From positions 1 to 20,492 of the forward strand of contig JAUCBJ010004299.1 in the NCBI GenBank assembly GCA_032718475.1: a stretch of 20,492 nucleotides of DNA. Direction: 5' to 3'. This DNA comes from Nemertoderma westbladi (lineage: Eukaryota > Xenacoelomorpha > Nemertodermatida > Nemertodermatidae). A program made the position numbers and the translations under genes. The notes under the pieces were generated by a model that ran no database searches, was not told where the DNA came from, and was given only the letters and a program-made list of their open reading frames with translations. This document shows positions 1 to 8,940 of the stretch, one piece after another. Each line of letters begins with the position of its first letter. Position 1 is the first letter of the stretch.

Positions 1-36
1 CATATGATTGGAATTTGAAAAACATTAGTAGGGGGT

Positions 37-53
37 GGGGGGGGGGGGGGGGG
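37..53 (+). repeat. 17-nt G homopolymer
   Basis: An uninterrupted run of 17 G, preceded by GGGGGT. It is one of several long G or C runs in the window. Run length at such tracts is unreliable in assemblies. Confidence 0.9.
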
Positions 54-59
54 ATTAGT

Positions 60-112
60 CACTTATATTAGTCACTTAATCTTGAGGTCAAGGGTTCTAA
101 TCCCAGAAAAAG
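60..112 (+). repeat. possible tRNA-derived SINE remnant (B-box only)
   Basis: Positions 93-103 read GGTTCTAATCC, close to the RNA polymerase III B-box consensus GGTTCGANTCC, and are preceded by GGTCAAG as in a tRNA T-arm. I see no convincing A box and no target duplication. It could be a SINE remnant or a chance match. Confidence 0.25.
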
Positions 113-183
113 AAAAGTAATTTATTTTTTTTAATTATTTTTTCCGATTACACAAAAGATTAATAAGAATAAACAAATCAATT

Positions 184-849
184 TTAGTAATTAAAAATAG
201 TATTGGTGATCGGAGTTGGTCGTCGTTCCTGGTGTGTTTGTATATTCATGGTCAGGGTTCTGTCTTGATGAATTACTGGTTCGTTGGCACCGGCGAGGCA
301 TCGCGCAATGAAATTTCTTTCCAAGTTGCATGGTTTCGAAACACCGAATAAGTTTCTTGATGTTTTACTTCTTTTTTTTTTTAGTTGTATAGATCGTCGT
401 CGTTGTAATAAAGATTTTTTATTTGCGGGTGATTTAGTAGGTTTTGGAAGCTGGGGCTTAGATGTTAATGCTGTAATGAATGGAGTTAATAATTTCGTTT
501 TAGTGTGCAAGGCTTGTAGTACTTCAGTATCTTCAATTACCTCTAGTTGTCCTAAAACACAAAGTAAGTGGCCACGGATTTTATCCTTAATTGTATTTGT
601 AGGTTTAGAACCTTCAATAATAATTGAGGAAGTCGCTTCCAAAATTATATCTGTCTCACTTGCCGGTGCTTGTACAACCTCCTCATTTGAAAATTGTAGA
701 TCGATTGACGGTATCAATTCGGTCTCTTCAACTGAAGCCAATGGGTTAGAACTGTTAGCATTAGTTTCACATGGTTGCTCATCGGCAACAGAAAGAAGCT
801 CTGCATTACTCAGAAGATTACTGGGACGGTCAGAATGTAAAAATCGATC
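184..849 (-). pseudogene. C-terminal tail of a Mutator-like (MULE-derived) protein, detached
   Basis: An open frame of about 220 codons runs on the minus strand from just after a stop at 850-852 to a stop at 184, with no usable ATG near its beginning. The product is Ser/Glu-rich at first, then has a helical stretch with LCVLGQLEVIEDTEVLQAL, and then a basic block containing QRRRSIQLKKKRSK followed by SKPCNLE. From memory, this basic QRR-x-KKKRK-x-KP block resembles the extreme C-terminus of MULE-derived C2H2/SWIM proteins of invertebrates. The segment follows directly, in another frame, the N-terminal part of the same kind of protein (810-1532). I read it as the tail of that gene after loss of the transposase core. 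Family assignment is moderate. Confidence 0.5.
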
Positions 850-1532
850 TCAAATCTAAAAATCGAATCTAATACGTCGCCCATAGACACACCAGCAGAT
901 AGTTTACCAGCAACCTCGACCCTCTGCTCCGTTGTTAACCTTAAGTGACAAAGATCGTCTTCATGCCCAGCGTGATTTGGGCGAAACATTACCTCAACAA
1001 CACCTGATTTATAAAACTTGGCTGTAAGACCAGAAGGGCACACAGAATTAATTTTTACAGATCCCTGAATCTTCAGTTCCTTTTTTAAACTCCCATTACT
1101 CTCATAATATCCGCTTCTATAGCAGACGAAATATCGTATTTCGGTTTCACTGAAAACTTTTGGACCAGTTCTCGCAACGTAACGCTGGTTCGTTTTGGCT
1201 TCTTCATCAGACTTCCATTTAAAAAAATCTTCCTTGCCGTTAAACGTTAATTTCTTAGCATCAGGTGGAATAATTTCTATATGGCTATTGTCTCCATGTT
1301 TATTTCGTTGATGTACATATAAGTTACTCTTCTTGGTGAACGTGGTACCACACACCATGCAGTCTATTACTGCCGATGGCGACGAGTCATCTTCGCTTCC
1401 TTCGCATTTCCTCTTACGACCTCTAACGGTAACAACTTCTTGATCGTGAACAGTTTTACGATGTTTGTTTAAATTACCGACACATGAAAATAATTTGTCA
1501 CAAATACTACAGGATGTGGATGAGTCTTCCAT
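810..1532 (-). CDS. C2H2 zinc-finger / FAR1-like N-terminal part of a MULE-type transposase-derived protein (truncated)
   Basis: Starts at an ATG (1532) and runs 240 codons. Two classical C2H2 fingers are visible: C8, C11, H24, H29 and C58, C61, H74, H79. A basic patch RGRKRK (37-42), probably a nuclear signal, lies between them. Residues about 96-220 look like the FAR1/WRKY-GCM1-type DNA-binding domain at the front of Mutator-like transposases: a YFVCYRSG cysteine, a second cysteine in NSVCPSG, then PNH and GHE histidines, followed by the helical LRLTTEQRVEVAGKL segment. At LDSI the family pattern stops. The last 20 or so residues (FRFEIDFYILTVPVIF) look like read-through. No DDE catalytic core or SWIM finger follows. 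It may be a dead transposon relic or a domesticated DNA-binding protein. Confidence 0.7.
   Translation of the reverse strand: MEDSSTSCSICDKLFSCVGNLNKHRKTVHDQEVVTVRGRKRKCEGSEDDSSPSAVIDCMVCGTTFTKKSNLYVHQRNKHGDNSHIEIIPPDAKKLTFNGKEDFFKWKSDEEAKTNQRYVARTGPKVFSETEIRYFVCYRSGYYESNGSLKKELKIQGSVKINSVCPSGLTAKFYKSGVVEVMFRPNHAGHEDDLCHLRLTTEQRVEVAGKLSAGVSMGDVLDSIFRFEIDFYILTVPVIF
838..866. repeat. short direct repeat at the MULE deletion junction
   Basis: TAAAAATCGA occurs at 838-847 and again at 857-866, a 19-bp period. This is where the N-terminal reading frame loses family similarity and the C-terminal frame opens, so it probably marks the internal deletion breakpoint. Confidence 0.6.
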
Positions 1533-2007
1533 TCAATATTAAAAGTTGTCGATGACAATAACACTGAAATACATTTATTGTTATAATACAAATACCTAAC
1601 TGCCTAAATGTGTTAGTGTCTAACTCAACTGGCGATAGTAGTCAACTATTACATTTAAATTTCCCTCCATGGAATCATTCAGTCAATGTTCCTTCCGGGA
1701 CCCGCTTGTCTCTTATTCCCCGAAGCTCCCGTCCAACACAGAGGATGAGCAGTGAGATAGGAAATTCAGTTCAGTAGCGCTGGGATAGGTCGAAATCAAC
1801 GCCCACGCAAATTCTATTGGCCGACACGGACAGCAAGGCTTAGGCAACCTCCCTACACTGGTTGGCCGATTAAACTGAGCCCAGATATCTCCACACAGCA
1901 CATCAGCCAATAAGCTGGTAGCTTGCACTATTTTAGTTATAAATCCCTTTGAGAGTATTCTAGCGACCGGGGGGGAACTGGCCAGCAAAGGCAAACGTAT
2001 CAGTTAT
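1533..2007. other. no recognisable gene
   Basis: Non-coding or unrecognised. A 93-codon minus-strand frame at 1713-1994 has no recognisable motif. The right part may be a badly decayed upstream portion of the retroelement fragment that begins near 2008. Confidence 0.5.
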
Positions 2008-2605
2008 CCCACAAAAGCTTTTACAGGTGGGGTTGTAGTGCGGCGGCACAATGAGGTCCGAGATGCTCATGGGGACCTTGTTGCATTAGCATACACAGAA
2101 GTGCAGCGGGAACCAGTGGTAAGGGAGGCGAATTTTGAAAATGGGGACCCTGGATTAAGGGCAGCTTTCCGGATCCGTGGAAAGTGGCAACCACAGACCG
2201 AGGCGTTGCTTGATTTTAAGGTAATGAACCTTGACGCATGATCATACATAGTCCGCAGTACACTAGTACAGCTGCAGTTCTTGCCGAATCAGAAGAAATC
2301 AACTCACGTAAATATAGAAATGCCTGTGAAGAAAGGAGGGCTTCCTTTACTCCCATGGTGTACACGATAGCTGGTGTTGCTGGAAGAGAGGCACAATCTT
2401 CGCACAAAGATTTCTAAAGAATCTAGGGGGTTGACTGGTTACAAAATGGGGCAAAGGCTATGGGGAGGTTATGGGATGGGTAAGGGGTCATCTTCAATTC
2501 GCTATTATTCGGGCTACAGGTCACTGTCTTAGGCGGTCTAGATCCAAATGACGAAGTGGTTTAGGACTAGAGGATGCTGCAGGGATGAGACTGTCAATGA
2601 AGTAA
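2008..2605 (+). pseudogene. decayed C-terminal domain of a non-LTR retrotransposon polyprotein
   Basis: Translation in changing frames gives, in order, RRHNEVRDAHGDLVALAY (from about 2035), a block with REPVVREA and RGKWQPQTEALLDFKV, then (after a stop and frame change near 2241) EERRASFTPMVYTIAGVAGRE, then KWGKGYGEVMGWVRGHLQF and RSGLGLEDAAGM, ending at a TAA at 2603-2605. These blocks, in this order, match the region that follows the reverse transcriptase in a retroelement group common in corals, amphioxus and other invertebrates (hallmark RHNExRD, then RASFTP, then MGWxR). At least two in-frame stops and several frameshifts make it a dead fragment. The reverse transcriptase itself is not recognisable upstream. 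Confidence 0.7.
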
Positions 2606-3384
2606 TTCGGGCTTGGTTTCCGAAGTAATGGTTTACTGCACTGAAGCAGTCAATAACCTAATAACTCATTGAATTAATTTATGCGAACCTATATACAGTA
2701 GTTACTATTATAATATAATATATCACCGTTTACTTACGATTAGAAATGGCTTAAAAATAATTAAATTGAATGTATTTTCAATATGAATTATAAAAATGGT
2801 GGATAATTGAAAAATTATACAGTAAGCCTATAATAACCTTTGATTCAAATATATATTAATTGAGTGTCATTAGCATGATGCCCGCGTTACGTACCCACAT
2901 GTTCTTATTGGCAACTACAGTATAATCGAAGTGTCAGAAATTAGCTATGAAGAACAAAACAATAAATACATAACAAATAATTAAATAGTTCTTGCGCATT
3001 AAGATATAGGTACTTAACGTTTTTGAGAGGTAGGCCTACTTAAAATTATTATCTGAGCGAATAATAAGTTTAAAATTAATATTATGTTAATAACAGCATA
3101 GTATAATAATAACAAATATATATAATAATAATAATAACATAAATGTCTGGAATGTTTCAAGGACTTGCCGTGACTAATCCACTTTATGTACTGTGTGTAG
3201 ATAAGCGGTGCAGTTTAAACGCAAACCAATAGGTACTTACTAAATACTAAAGTCCACTTGGATAAATTGTTTCCTGTTTCTCACATGACACTGTGGAACT
3301 GAGTTTGAGAGTTTTTGACTAACGGTACCGCCCACATTATAACATAGAATGGGGCGAGTTATAATTATAACCCATCTGTCTTTA
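2606..3384. other. AT-rich non-coding DNA
   Basis: No gene found. It is very AT-rich, with runs of TATAATAATAATA near 3100-3140 and a TAGGCCTA palindrome near 3030. Confidence 0.6.
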
Positions 3385-3425
3385 GACTGGGTAGTTTTGC
3401 TACCCACCCCTCCAACTACCCAGTC
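3385..3425. repeat. 10-bp inverted repeat beside the microsatellite
   Basis: GACTGGGTAG at 3385-3394 is perfectly complementary to CTACCCAGTC at 3416-3425 across a 21-nt loop. It lies 35 bp before the GTAT array and may be part of a small element that carries the microsatellite. Confidence 0.7.
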
Positions 3426-3460
3426 AGGCCGGCAAAAACACGATGTATGTATGTTGGGGT

Positions 3461-3581
3461 GTATGTATGTATGTATGTATGTATGTATGTATGTATGTAT
3501 GTATGTATGTATGTATGTATGTATGTATGTATGTATGTATGTATGTATGTATGTATGTATGTATGTATGTATGTATGTATG

Positions 3582-3611
<30 letters not shown>
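3461..3611 (+). repeat. (GTAT)n microsatellite, about 38 perfect copies
   Basis: About 150 bp of uninterrupted GTAT, with degenerate copies on both sides (3442-3460 and 3620-3640). It produces apparent Met-Tyr-Val-Cys frames that are not genes. Confidence 0.97.
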
Positions 3612-3613
<2 letters not shown>

Positions 3614-4668
3614 ACGTTATATATGTATGTAGGTATGTATATTTATATGTTTGTTTATATCTATAAACCACCAATTGTCTTGAAACCATGTATTGAAAAA
3701 TTGTAAACGCAATTATTTATCAATTGTTATCTACAGTAGTTGTTGAATAAAAAAATGTTGGTTACGGTTCGATGTACGATATTATAAATATTTGAAAATT
3801 ATCAACATTATTGAACGCGAAATTAAATACCCACAACTACACTTTGAGCAGCCCATTAATAGAGTCAATGTAAAACCAGAACTACTGTACAATCACAACA
3901 GATGACCAACTTCACTAATAATTGTCAATTAGAGTTACGTAGGGCCTACATTAACTAATGTTCTATCAGTATTCAGTCAGTTAGAGTAGGCCCTACTGTT
4001 AAGCAGTATGTAGGCCTACATCATTTATATATCGTCTCTAAACCTGGGTCCAGAAAATTGAACCAGGGTGAATGTATAAGGTAGAAATATAATAACTCTT
4101 CTTTATTTTATTTATCTAATACAGTAAGACCCCTTCGCAGGATAAACTGCTCTTTGGGGCCGTTTCCTAGGTTGCGGAGCTGATGGGGATAACATTTCAC
4201 ACATCGCACTAATTGTGATTGTGATTTTTTTGCTTAGGCCATTTTGTATTACTAGACATTAAGACAGTTGGTTTGGTTGATGCAAGTCATTCTGTTTTTT
4301 GGAGGCTGTGGAAGACAGGTTCATTTAAAGCCCTCTAGATGGCGTTCTAGTACACTGTACATTGGGTCGTATTCAAAATTACTGTGTCTGGCATAATATG
4401 CATCAGAAATCCAAAAAATTTTGTCAAGACGCTACCCATAGAAACAGAGGGCTTTTTACACCTATCGAACTCCAGAGTAGCATTAAAAACATGTCCAACC
4501 ATAAAGCGAATAGGTTAGATTAAATCCCTTCCGAGGTACGGAAAACAGGAGCTCTGAACCGACCATTATTGGTTGTTTGCAGCAGGATGTTGAAAGGGGA
4601 AAAGCTACTGTTTCAATTTGGACTAAAAGTCAACTAAAACCCACCCCGTACGCTATTTATCTAGGGTT
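3612..4668. other. non-coding DNA, no gene seen
   Basis: No open frame of note. Variants of the GTAGGCCTAC palindrome occur near 3943, 3985 and 4010. Confidence 0.6.
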
Positions 4669-4692
4669 GGGGGGGGGGGGGGGGGGGGGGGG
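4669..4692 (+). repeat. 24-nt G homopolymer
   Basis: Twenty-four consecutive G, the longest homopolymer here. A second run of 12 G follows at 4762-4773. Confidence 0.9.
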
Positions 4693-4796
4693 CTCCGCCC
4701 TCCACTCGTAGGGGCTGATGACAAAGATTAGCATGGCGGCTTTGCTCTGGTTGTGTGGGGAGGGGGGGGGGGGTGTACCTTTCTTAGATATAATTT

Positions 4797-4848
4797 AGAT
4801 ATTTAATATTTAAATAATAGATATTTAATATTTAAATAATAGATATTT
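4797..4848. repeat. 22-bp tandem repeat, 2.4 copies
   Basis: The AT-only unit beginning AGATATTTAATATTTAAATA occupies 4797-4818 and 4819-4840, and a third copy breaks off at 4848. Confidence 0.9.
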
Positions 4849-5641
4849 CTTAGATCATAAATATCTCTACTCTCTTTTGAGTTCACAAATACAGTATATC
4901 CACCATGTTAGGCGTATGATATGGAAAATATATATAGTATATTTAATTTTATAGATTTCATAGATAAAAATTTGTAATTACATATTTATTGATAATAAGT
5001 TATATTAGTTATAATATGCATTAATCTGAATCGATTAATGATCTGAAGAGAGTTGTAAATATTTTTAAGATCATTGCAGATCGATGCAGATATTTATGGC
5101 GCACTATAATTCTTAGAGTAGATCATAGGCCTACTGTAAGATCTAAATAAATTTAATTTTTTATATACTTTATATTAAGATTGTTAAGATCAGACTATGA
5201 TCATTGTCGATTTTAATTGACAAACATCTTAGAAGGGATACAGTATATACGGTAGTTCTGCAGTGAGGATTGTGGAAATCCAAAGATGGTAGATTATTGG
5301 GAATGTACAGATTCAGATACAGTACTAGCGCTGTGGAGGGAGATTGATTGAAGGAATTCAATCAAAGAACCTTCCTGTTCTGATATTTGTGAACTTCAAG
5401 TGCTGCAAAATAGAGCAGCAAAATCCGGCAAATTCTACGACCTTTCGGTAAATTTTTAAATTAACATAGGGTCTAATGAATTACCGTACTAATAATGTAC
5501 TAGGTCAGAGTCTGGCCACTCAGCTATTGCTGCATTGACCAATCTACCAATGCTGACCCTGATAGTACTGCAGTATTCTGGTATTCTCAGAATTAGCAGA
5601 CCAGAGTATCAATCAACCTTAATTCAGTAATTGTTAATACT
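4849..5641. other. AT-rich DNA upstream of LSM6
   Basis: No coding frame supported. The last 200 bp or so should hold the LSM6 promoter and 5' UTR. I see no canonical TATA box at a sensible distance. Confidence 0.5.
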
Positions 5642-5657
5642 GCAGTAGGCCTACTGC
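5642..5657. promoter_or_regulatory. 16-bp perfect palindrome just upstream of LSM6
   Basis: GCAGTAGGCCTACTGC is its own reverse complement and ends 35 bp before the LSM6 ATG. Shorter relatives (TAGGCCTA) occur throughout the window, so it may be a dispersed repeat rather than a promoter site. A regulatory role is only a possibility. Confidence 0.35.
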
Positions 5658-5692
5658 TATAGTAATAATATACCGGTAATAATTTCTTAATT

Positions 5693-6297
5693 ATGAGTTC
5701 CGGTCGAAAACAAACTCCTAGTGACTTCCTGAAGCAAATAGTCGGTCGCCCTGTCGTCGTTAAATTGAACTCAGGATCTGACTACCGCGGTGTATTGGCC
5801 TGTCTTGATGGCTATATGAATGTGGTTTTGGAGCAAACCGAAGAATATTTAAATGGGCAGCTGAAAAAGAAATATGGCGATGCGTTTATTCGCGGAAATA
5901 ATGGTAAGTTAATGTTGCTCAGTTGCTACTGTTGTGTGGTAGTGCCGGTACGGCGGCACCGTATTGAAGCTGTGAACAGGTGAAGTTGGAAATCTGTGAC
6001 ATAAATCAGCAATTGTGCAAGATGACAGAATGAGCAAAGTATTTAGCGTAACTGATGAACTGTCAACTACCGTTGCCGTTAGCTGACTGCAGGACTGGGG
6101 TGCGGTGCGGCTGTTTAAGTACCAGTACCGGTTAAGTCTAAGTCGGTTTAAAACCACGGGTCGGCGGTCGGGGTTAACTCTTAACTGTAAAAAGACGATA
6201 CCGGTAGATATAGAAAAACACTGCTGCACTGGACTAATATTTTTCGATTTTTTTACTTTCAGTTTTGTATATAAGCACACAAAGGCGAAGAACTTAA
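5693..6297 (+). CDS. LSM6: U6 snRNA-associated Sm-like protein LSm6, two coding exons
   Basis: Exons 5693-5903 and 6263-6297 encode 81 residues plus a TAA stop. Vertebrate LSm6 is 80. LSm6 is one subunit of the heteroheptameric LSm rings: LSm2-8 binds the U6 snRNA 3' end in the nucleus for splicing, and LSm1-7 promotes mRNA decapping in the cytoplasm. The protein begins MSSGRKQTPSDFLKQIVGRP, where the family has MSLRKQTPSDFLKQIIGRP. The Sm1 motif includes the loop DGYMN (39-43) and Sm2 includes FIRGNN-V (65-71). Exon 2 supplies VLYISTQRRRT, matching the family ending VLYISTQKRRM. The intron is phase 1 and splits the Val71 codon. The start is the first ATG that gives the family N-terminus. Reading through the donor would give a spurious 96-residue product. 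It looks intact and functional. Confidence 0.95.
5904..6262 (+). other. LSM6: LSM6 intron (359 bp, GT-AG)
   Basis: The donor ATG/GTAAGTT is near consensus. The acceptor is a T-rich tract ending TTTACTTTCAG at 6262. A plausible branch site CTAAT (A at 6237) lies 25 nt before the acceptor. The 163-codon minus-strand frame across this region is a shadow. Confidence 0.9.
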
Positions 6298-7384
6298 TGA
6301 AGGCTATAAGAATTTTGAAGATTAATTTCAAACCTAAAGTCGTTTCTGCTGGCGAGCTATAATAATCTATATAAACCATGAGAACTGGAACTACCGGCAA
6401 CCGTGAATATTGAACAAATGTTGAATATATTTATACTGATATATTCGAGTTTACTGACTGCTTCCAGTGGTATAGGTATTACTGATTAGACTGAAATTAG
6501 CATTATAAGTTTCGGTCTGTTATAGTTCATAACGTGAACCATAACTTTGCAATATTACATTCTATACTACACGTGATAATTAATTTTTCGTTGTTGAAAT
6601 GTTGAGGATAGCTATTAGAATGCTATATAATTATTATAGTTGCTATAATATTATTACACCATGTCCCGTAATATAGTGTCATTTTTTGATGACACGGACC
6701 CCCCCCCCCCCCCAGATTTTTCTACAAATCTTTATCATATTGTTTGAAATTTGAAACACAACTAGTTCCACTCACCGTGGTTGTTACCATGAAGCCGGAA
6801 TTTTCGATTTTGCCTGTAAATTTTTTTTATAAGTGTTTTAAAAACGTGTCTTTTCCGAAATCGCACCATCCGTGTCGTGGCCATTCTTCACATTAGTCGT
6901 AATTTTTTCATATTATTAGAAAGCTTGCCTTGCAAGGATTCCAAATATGTAACAATTTCTGAAATTCGTTGACGGAAATACGGAGCCCCTGATATGCCAG
7001 GAGAAAAAAAACGTCAAATATTTCGCGTTCCCTCGCGTAAGATTTCCCGTTTCCTCGCGTAAGATATTAGAAATTAAGACATAATTAAATATTACCCTTA
7101 AAAATAACCAAGTAAAGGTTATATGAATGCTAGACTTGGAAGTGATGGGGAAGAGGTACAGATTAACACATTGATAGTAACAATGTGTTGGCAAGCTGTA
7201 TTCTTCGAGGTGTTTGTTATTATATATTTATTATAGGAAGGAATCTAGGGGTCTTAACCTCGAATGATAAGTTTATTTTACCGAAAATAACTTATCTTTT
7301 ATTGGTGCAATTGTAGGACTAATCCCATCACATGCGTACTTTTTAACCGGGTAGTGTACAAATTTAGGAATCACGCAATTTTTC
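6298..7384. other. non-coding DNA downstream of LSM6
   Basis: The beginning is the LSM6 3' UTR. No exact AATAAA is seen close by; TATAAA occurs at about 6370. Also present are a 15-nt C run at 6699-6713, a small hairpin (GTGTCAT at 6676-6682 with ATGACAC at 6689-6695), and a near-perfect hairpin at 7266-7296 (GATAAGTTTATTTT against AAAATAACTTATC, one bulged T). No gene seen. Confidence 0.55.
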
Positions 7385-7543
7385 TTGAAATTAATATCTC
7401 ATATCTCTCCAAACCACGTACGCGTTTCGACCTTACTGGGTCTCATCAGCGTGGTGTCGGATTCGAACCTGGGACCTCGAGGTGGAAGCCGAGACTACAA
7501 CCACTAGGACTCAGGTTCTTGAGACATGGAGTATTAATTTCAA
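7385..7543 (-). repeat. tRNA-derived SINE head between 12-bp inverted repeats
   Basis: On the minus strand GGTTCGAATCC (7459-7469) is an exact RNA polymerase III B box. It is preceded by CTTCCACCTCGAGGTCCCA as in a tRNA anticodon-to-T-arm region, and by an A-box-like CTAGTGGTTGTAGTC about 40 nt before. The tRNA-like part is followed by GACCCAGTAAGGTCG. The block is framed by TTGAAATTAATA (7385-7396) and TATTAATTTCAA (7532-7543), a perfect inverted pair, which is unusual for a SINE. It is not a functional tRNA gene: the cloverleaf is not complete. Confidence 0.6.
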
Positions 7544-7645
7544 AACCAGCTGCCATTTTATATTATATTATAATATAATATATTAACATATTGAAAATGT
7601 TATAGAATTTATTGACAATACTATTCGCTCCGGCTTTGGTAGCAT

Positions 7646-8434
7646 GGATACAGAATGATGCACGCCAATTGCGTGAAAGAAGGCTTTGAAAAAAAAAAGG
7701 AGGGTGTGCGCACCATATTGCAGTACCTGGATCCAACTGGTGTGGAAATTCGAACCTCCAAACGATTGAAACGACGACTATAATTTGCCAAAGGGCCAAA
7801 TTATTTTTGGCATCTAGATGGATACGATAAACTGAAACCATTTGGTATGCATAAGTGGGTGCATCGATGGTTTATCAAGAAAGATTATCTGGTTGAACGT
7901 TTACCGAAATGATAATGATTCTAAGTTAATTGCTGGCTATTTTTTGGAGGCTATTATTTCGTTAAAGGGGTGTCCTATGATTGTACGAGGTGATATGGGA
8001 ACCGAAAATGCACGAGTCGTAACGATACGCGATATTTGTGGCGCGAGTACGGCTAACCAGCCCGTTGAATTGTTTTTGGCGATGCTAAGACGGGGCTGCA
8101 CCGAATATTGGATTGTGTTTTTCACAACCTGCAGGATACGGGATTGTTCAACGTCAGTTATCTACACAAAAGTGTGGTGCAGTTTTGTTTTACCTTTCTA
8201 ATTCAAACTGAACTATATAGGTTTGCTAAAGCATGGCAATGACACTTGATAAGATCGATAAGACCAAATGTGCCCTCTGGTAGACCGGATGTGATGCATG
8301 AGGCGCTACAATTATGGGGTGCTACCGAGCAGAGCCAGTTCACAACAAAAGAAGATATCCATAATTCGACAGAGGAAGTGATATTCCGGACAACATCAGG
8401 CTATTGTGATAATGATATTTACAATTTTGGCTGA
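7646..8434 (+). pseudogene. rve/integrase-core DDE protein, transposon-derived, degraded
   Basis: Following the similarity across frames gives GYRMMHA (7646), then after the A10 run at 7689-7698 VRTILQYLDPTGVEIRTSKR, a TAA, then FWHLDGYDKLKPFG, a +1 shift at 7841, CISGCIDGLSRKIIWLNVY, CPMIVRGDMGTEN, NQPVE, another shift near 8130, FFHNLQDTGLF, a TGA near 8240, and finally PSGRPDVMHEALQLWG. This matches a family of integrase-core proteins, repeated in fish and marine invertebrates, with D (HLDG), D (GDMGTEN) and E (NQxxE) as the catalytic triad. All three acidic residues are still present, but the gene has at least three frameshifts and two stops. The usual arginine and tryptophans after the NQ motif are lost. 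Confidence 0.75.
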
Positions 8435-8755
8435 AAACGATTTTCAGCTGCCAAATTCCCCTTCCAGCGCTCAGAATTTGTATACTTTTTAGTCACCAGC
8501 ATTGAGGAGGCAATTGGTGGTAGTGAGTGACTGAACACTGAACTAAGAGTGAACTGAGTGCGAACTGTGCAAAGCCTTAGCATAAGGGTACCATTAATTA
8601 AAGAGTATAGTCGTCAACACAATACTCGTCTCCTTCATTTGCCTCGCTGCTCTCGTTCGTTTTTGACTGAGCTTCAGATTCTTCTCCATGACCCAAGGTA
8701 GGTCTACTGAAGTCTTCCTTAGTTGATTATTATTTACTGTATTGTTATCAAGTTC
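8435..8755. other. non-coding DNA before the hAT insertion
   Basis: Nothing recognisable. It contains a short repeated GTGAACTGA/GAGTGAACTG motif near 8525-8560. Confidence 0.5.
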
Positions 8756-8763
8756 CCACCAAC
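8756..8763. repeat. 8-bp target-site duplication, left copy (hAT)
   Basis: CCACCAAC immediately before the left hAT end. The identical octamer lies at 19710-19717 just after the right end. Eight base pairs is the hAT duplication length. Confidence 0.85.
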
Positions 8764-8789
8764 TAGTGCTGCAAACTGAATCAATATTT

Positions 8790-8935
8790 GACTAGTTTCA
8801 GTTCGAATAAATCTATTTATTTCAGTTCCAGTTTCCAAAAAAAAATAGTTTCAGTTCTAGTTTCAGTTTGAATGAGGCTGTTTAATTAAGTTCAAGTTCC
8901 GGAAAAAAAATAGTTTCAGTTTCAATTCAAGTATA
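8790..8935 (+). repeat. left subterminal repeats of the hAT element
   Basis: Imperfect reiterations of TTTCAGTTCCAGTTTC separated by A-runs. The same motif, in the same orientation, fills the other end (19520-19700). Such subterminal motifs are candidate transposase-binding sites. Confidence 0.7.
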
Positions 8936-8940
8936 ATAAC

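Noticed and set aside
1713-1994. 93-codon minus-strand frame with a Cys-Pro rich motif
   Set aside because: No recognisable domain, atypical composition, and it is surrounded by degraded repeats.
3240-3706. Open frames encoding Met-Tyr-Val-Cys or Thr-Tyr-Ile-His repeats
   Set aside because: They are translations of the GTAT microsatellite in several frames and on both strands.
5909-6400. 163-codon minus-strand frame over the LSM6 intron
   Set aside because: No similarity, and it overlaps a well-supported intron and exon of LSM6.
7455-7475. A genuine tRNA gene at the B box
   Set aside because: No complete cloverleaf or acceptor stem could be assembled; the sequence fits a SINE head.
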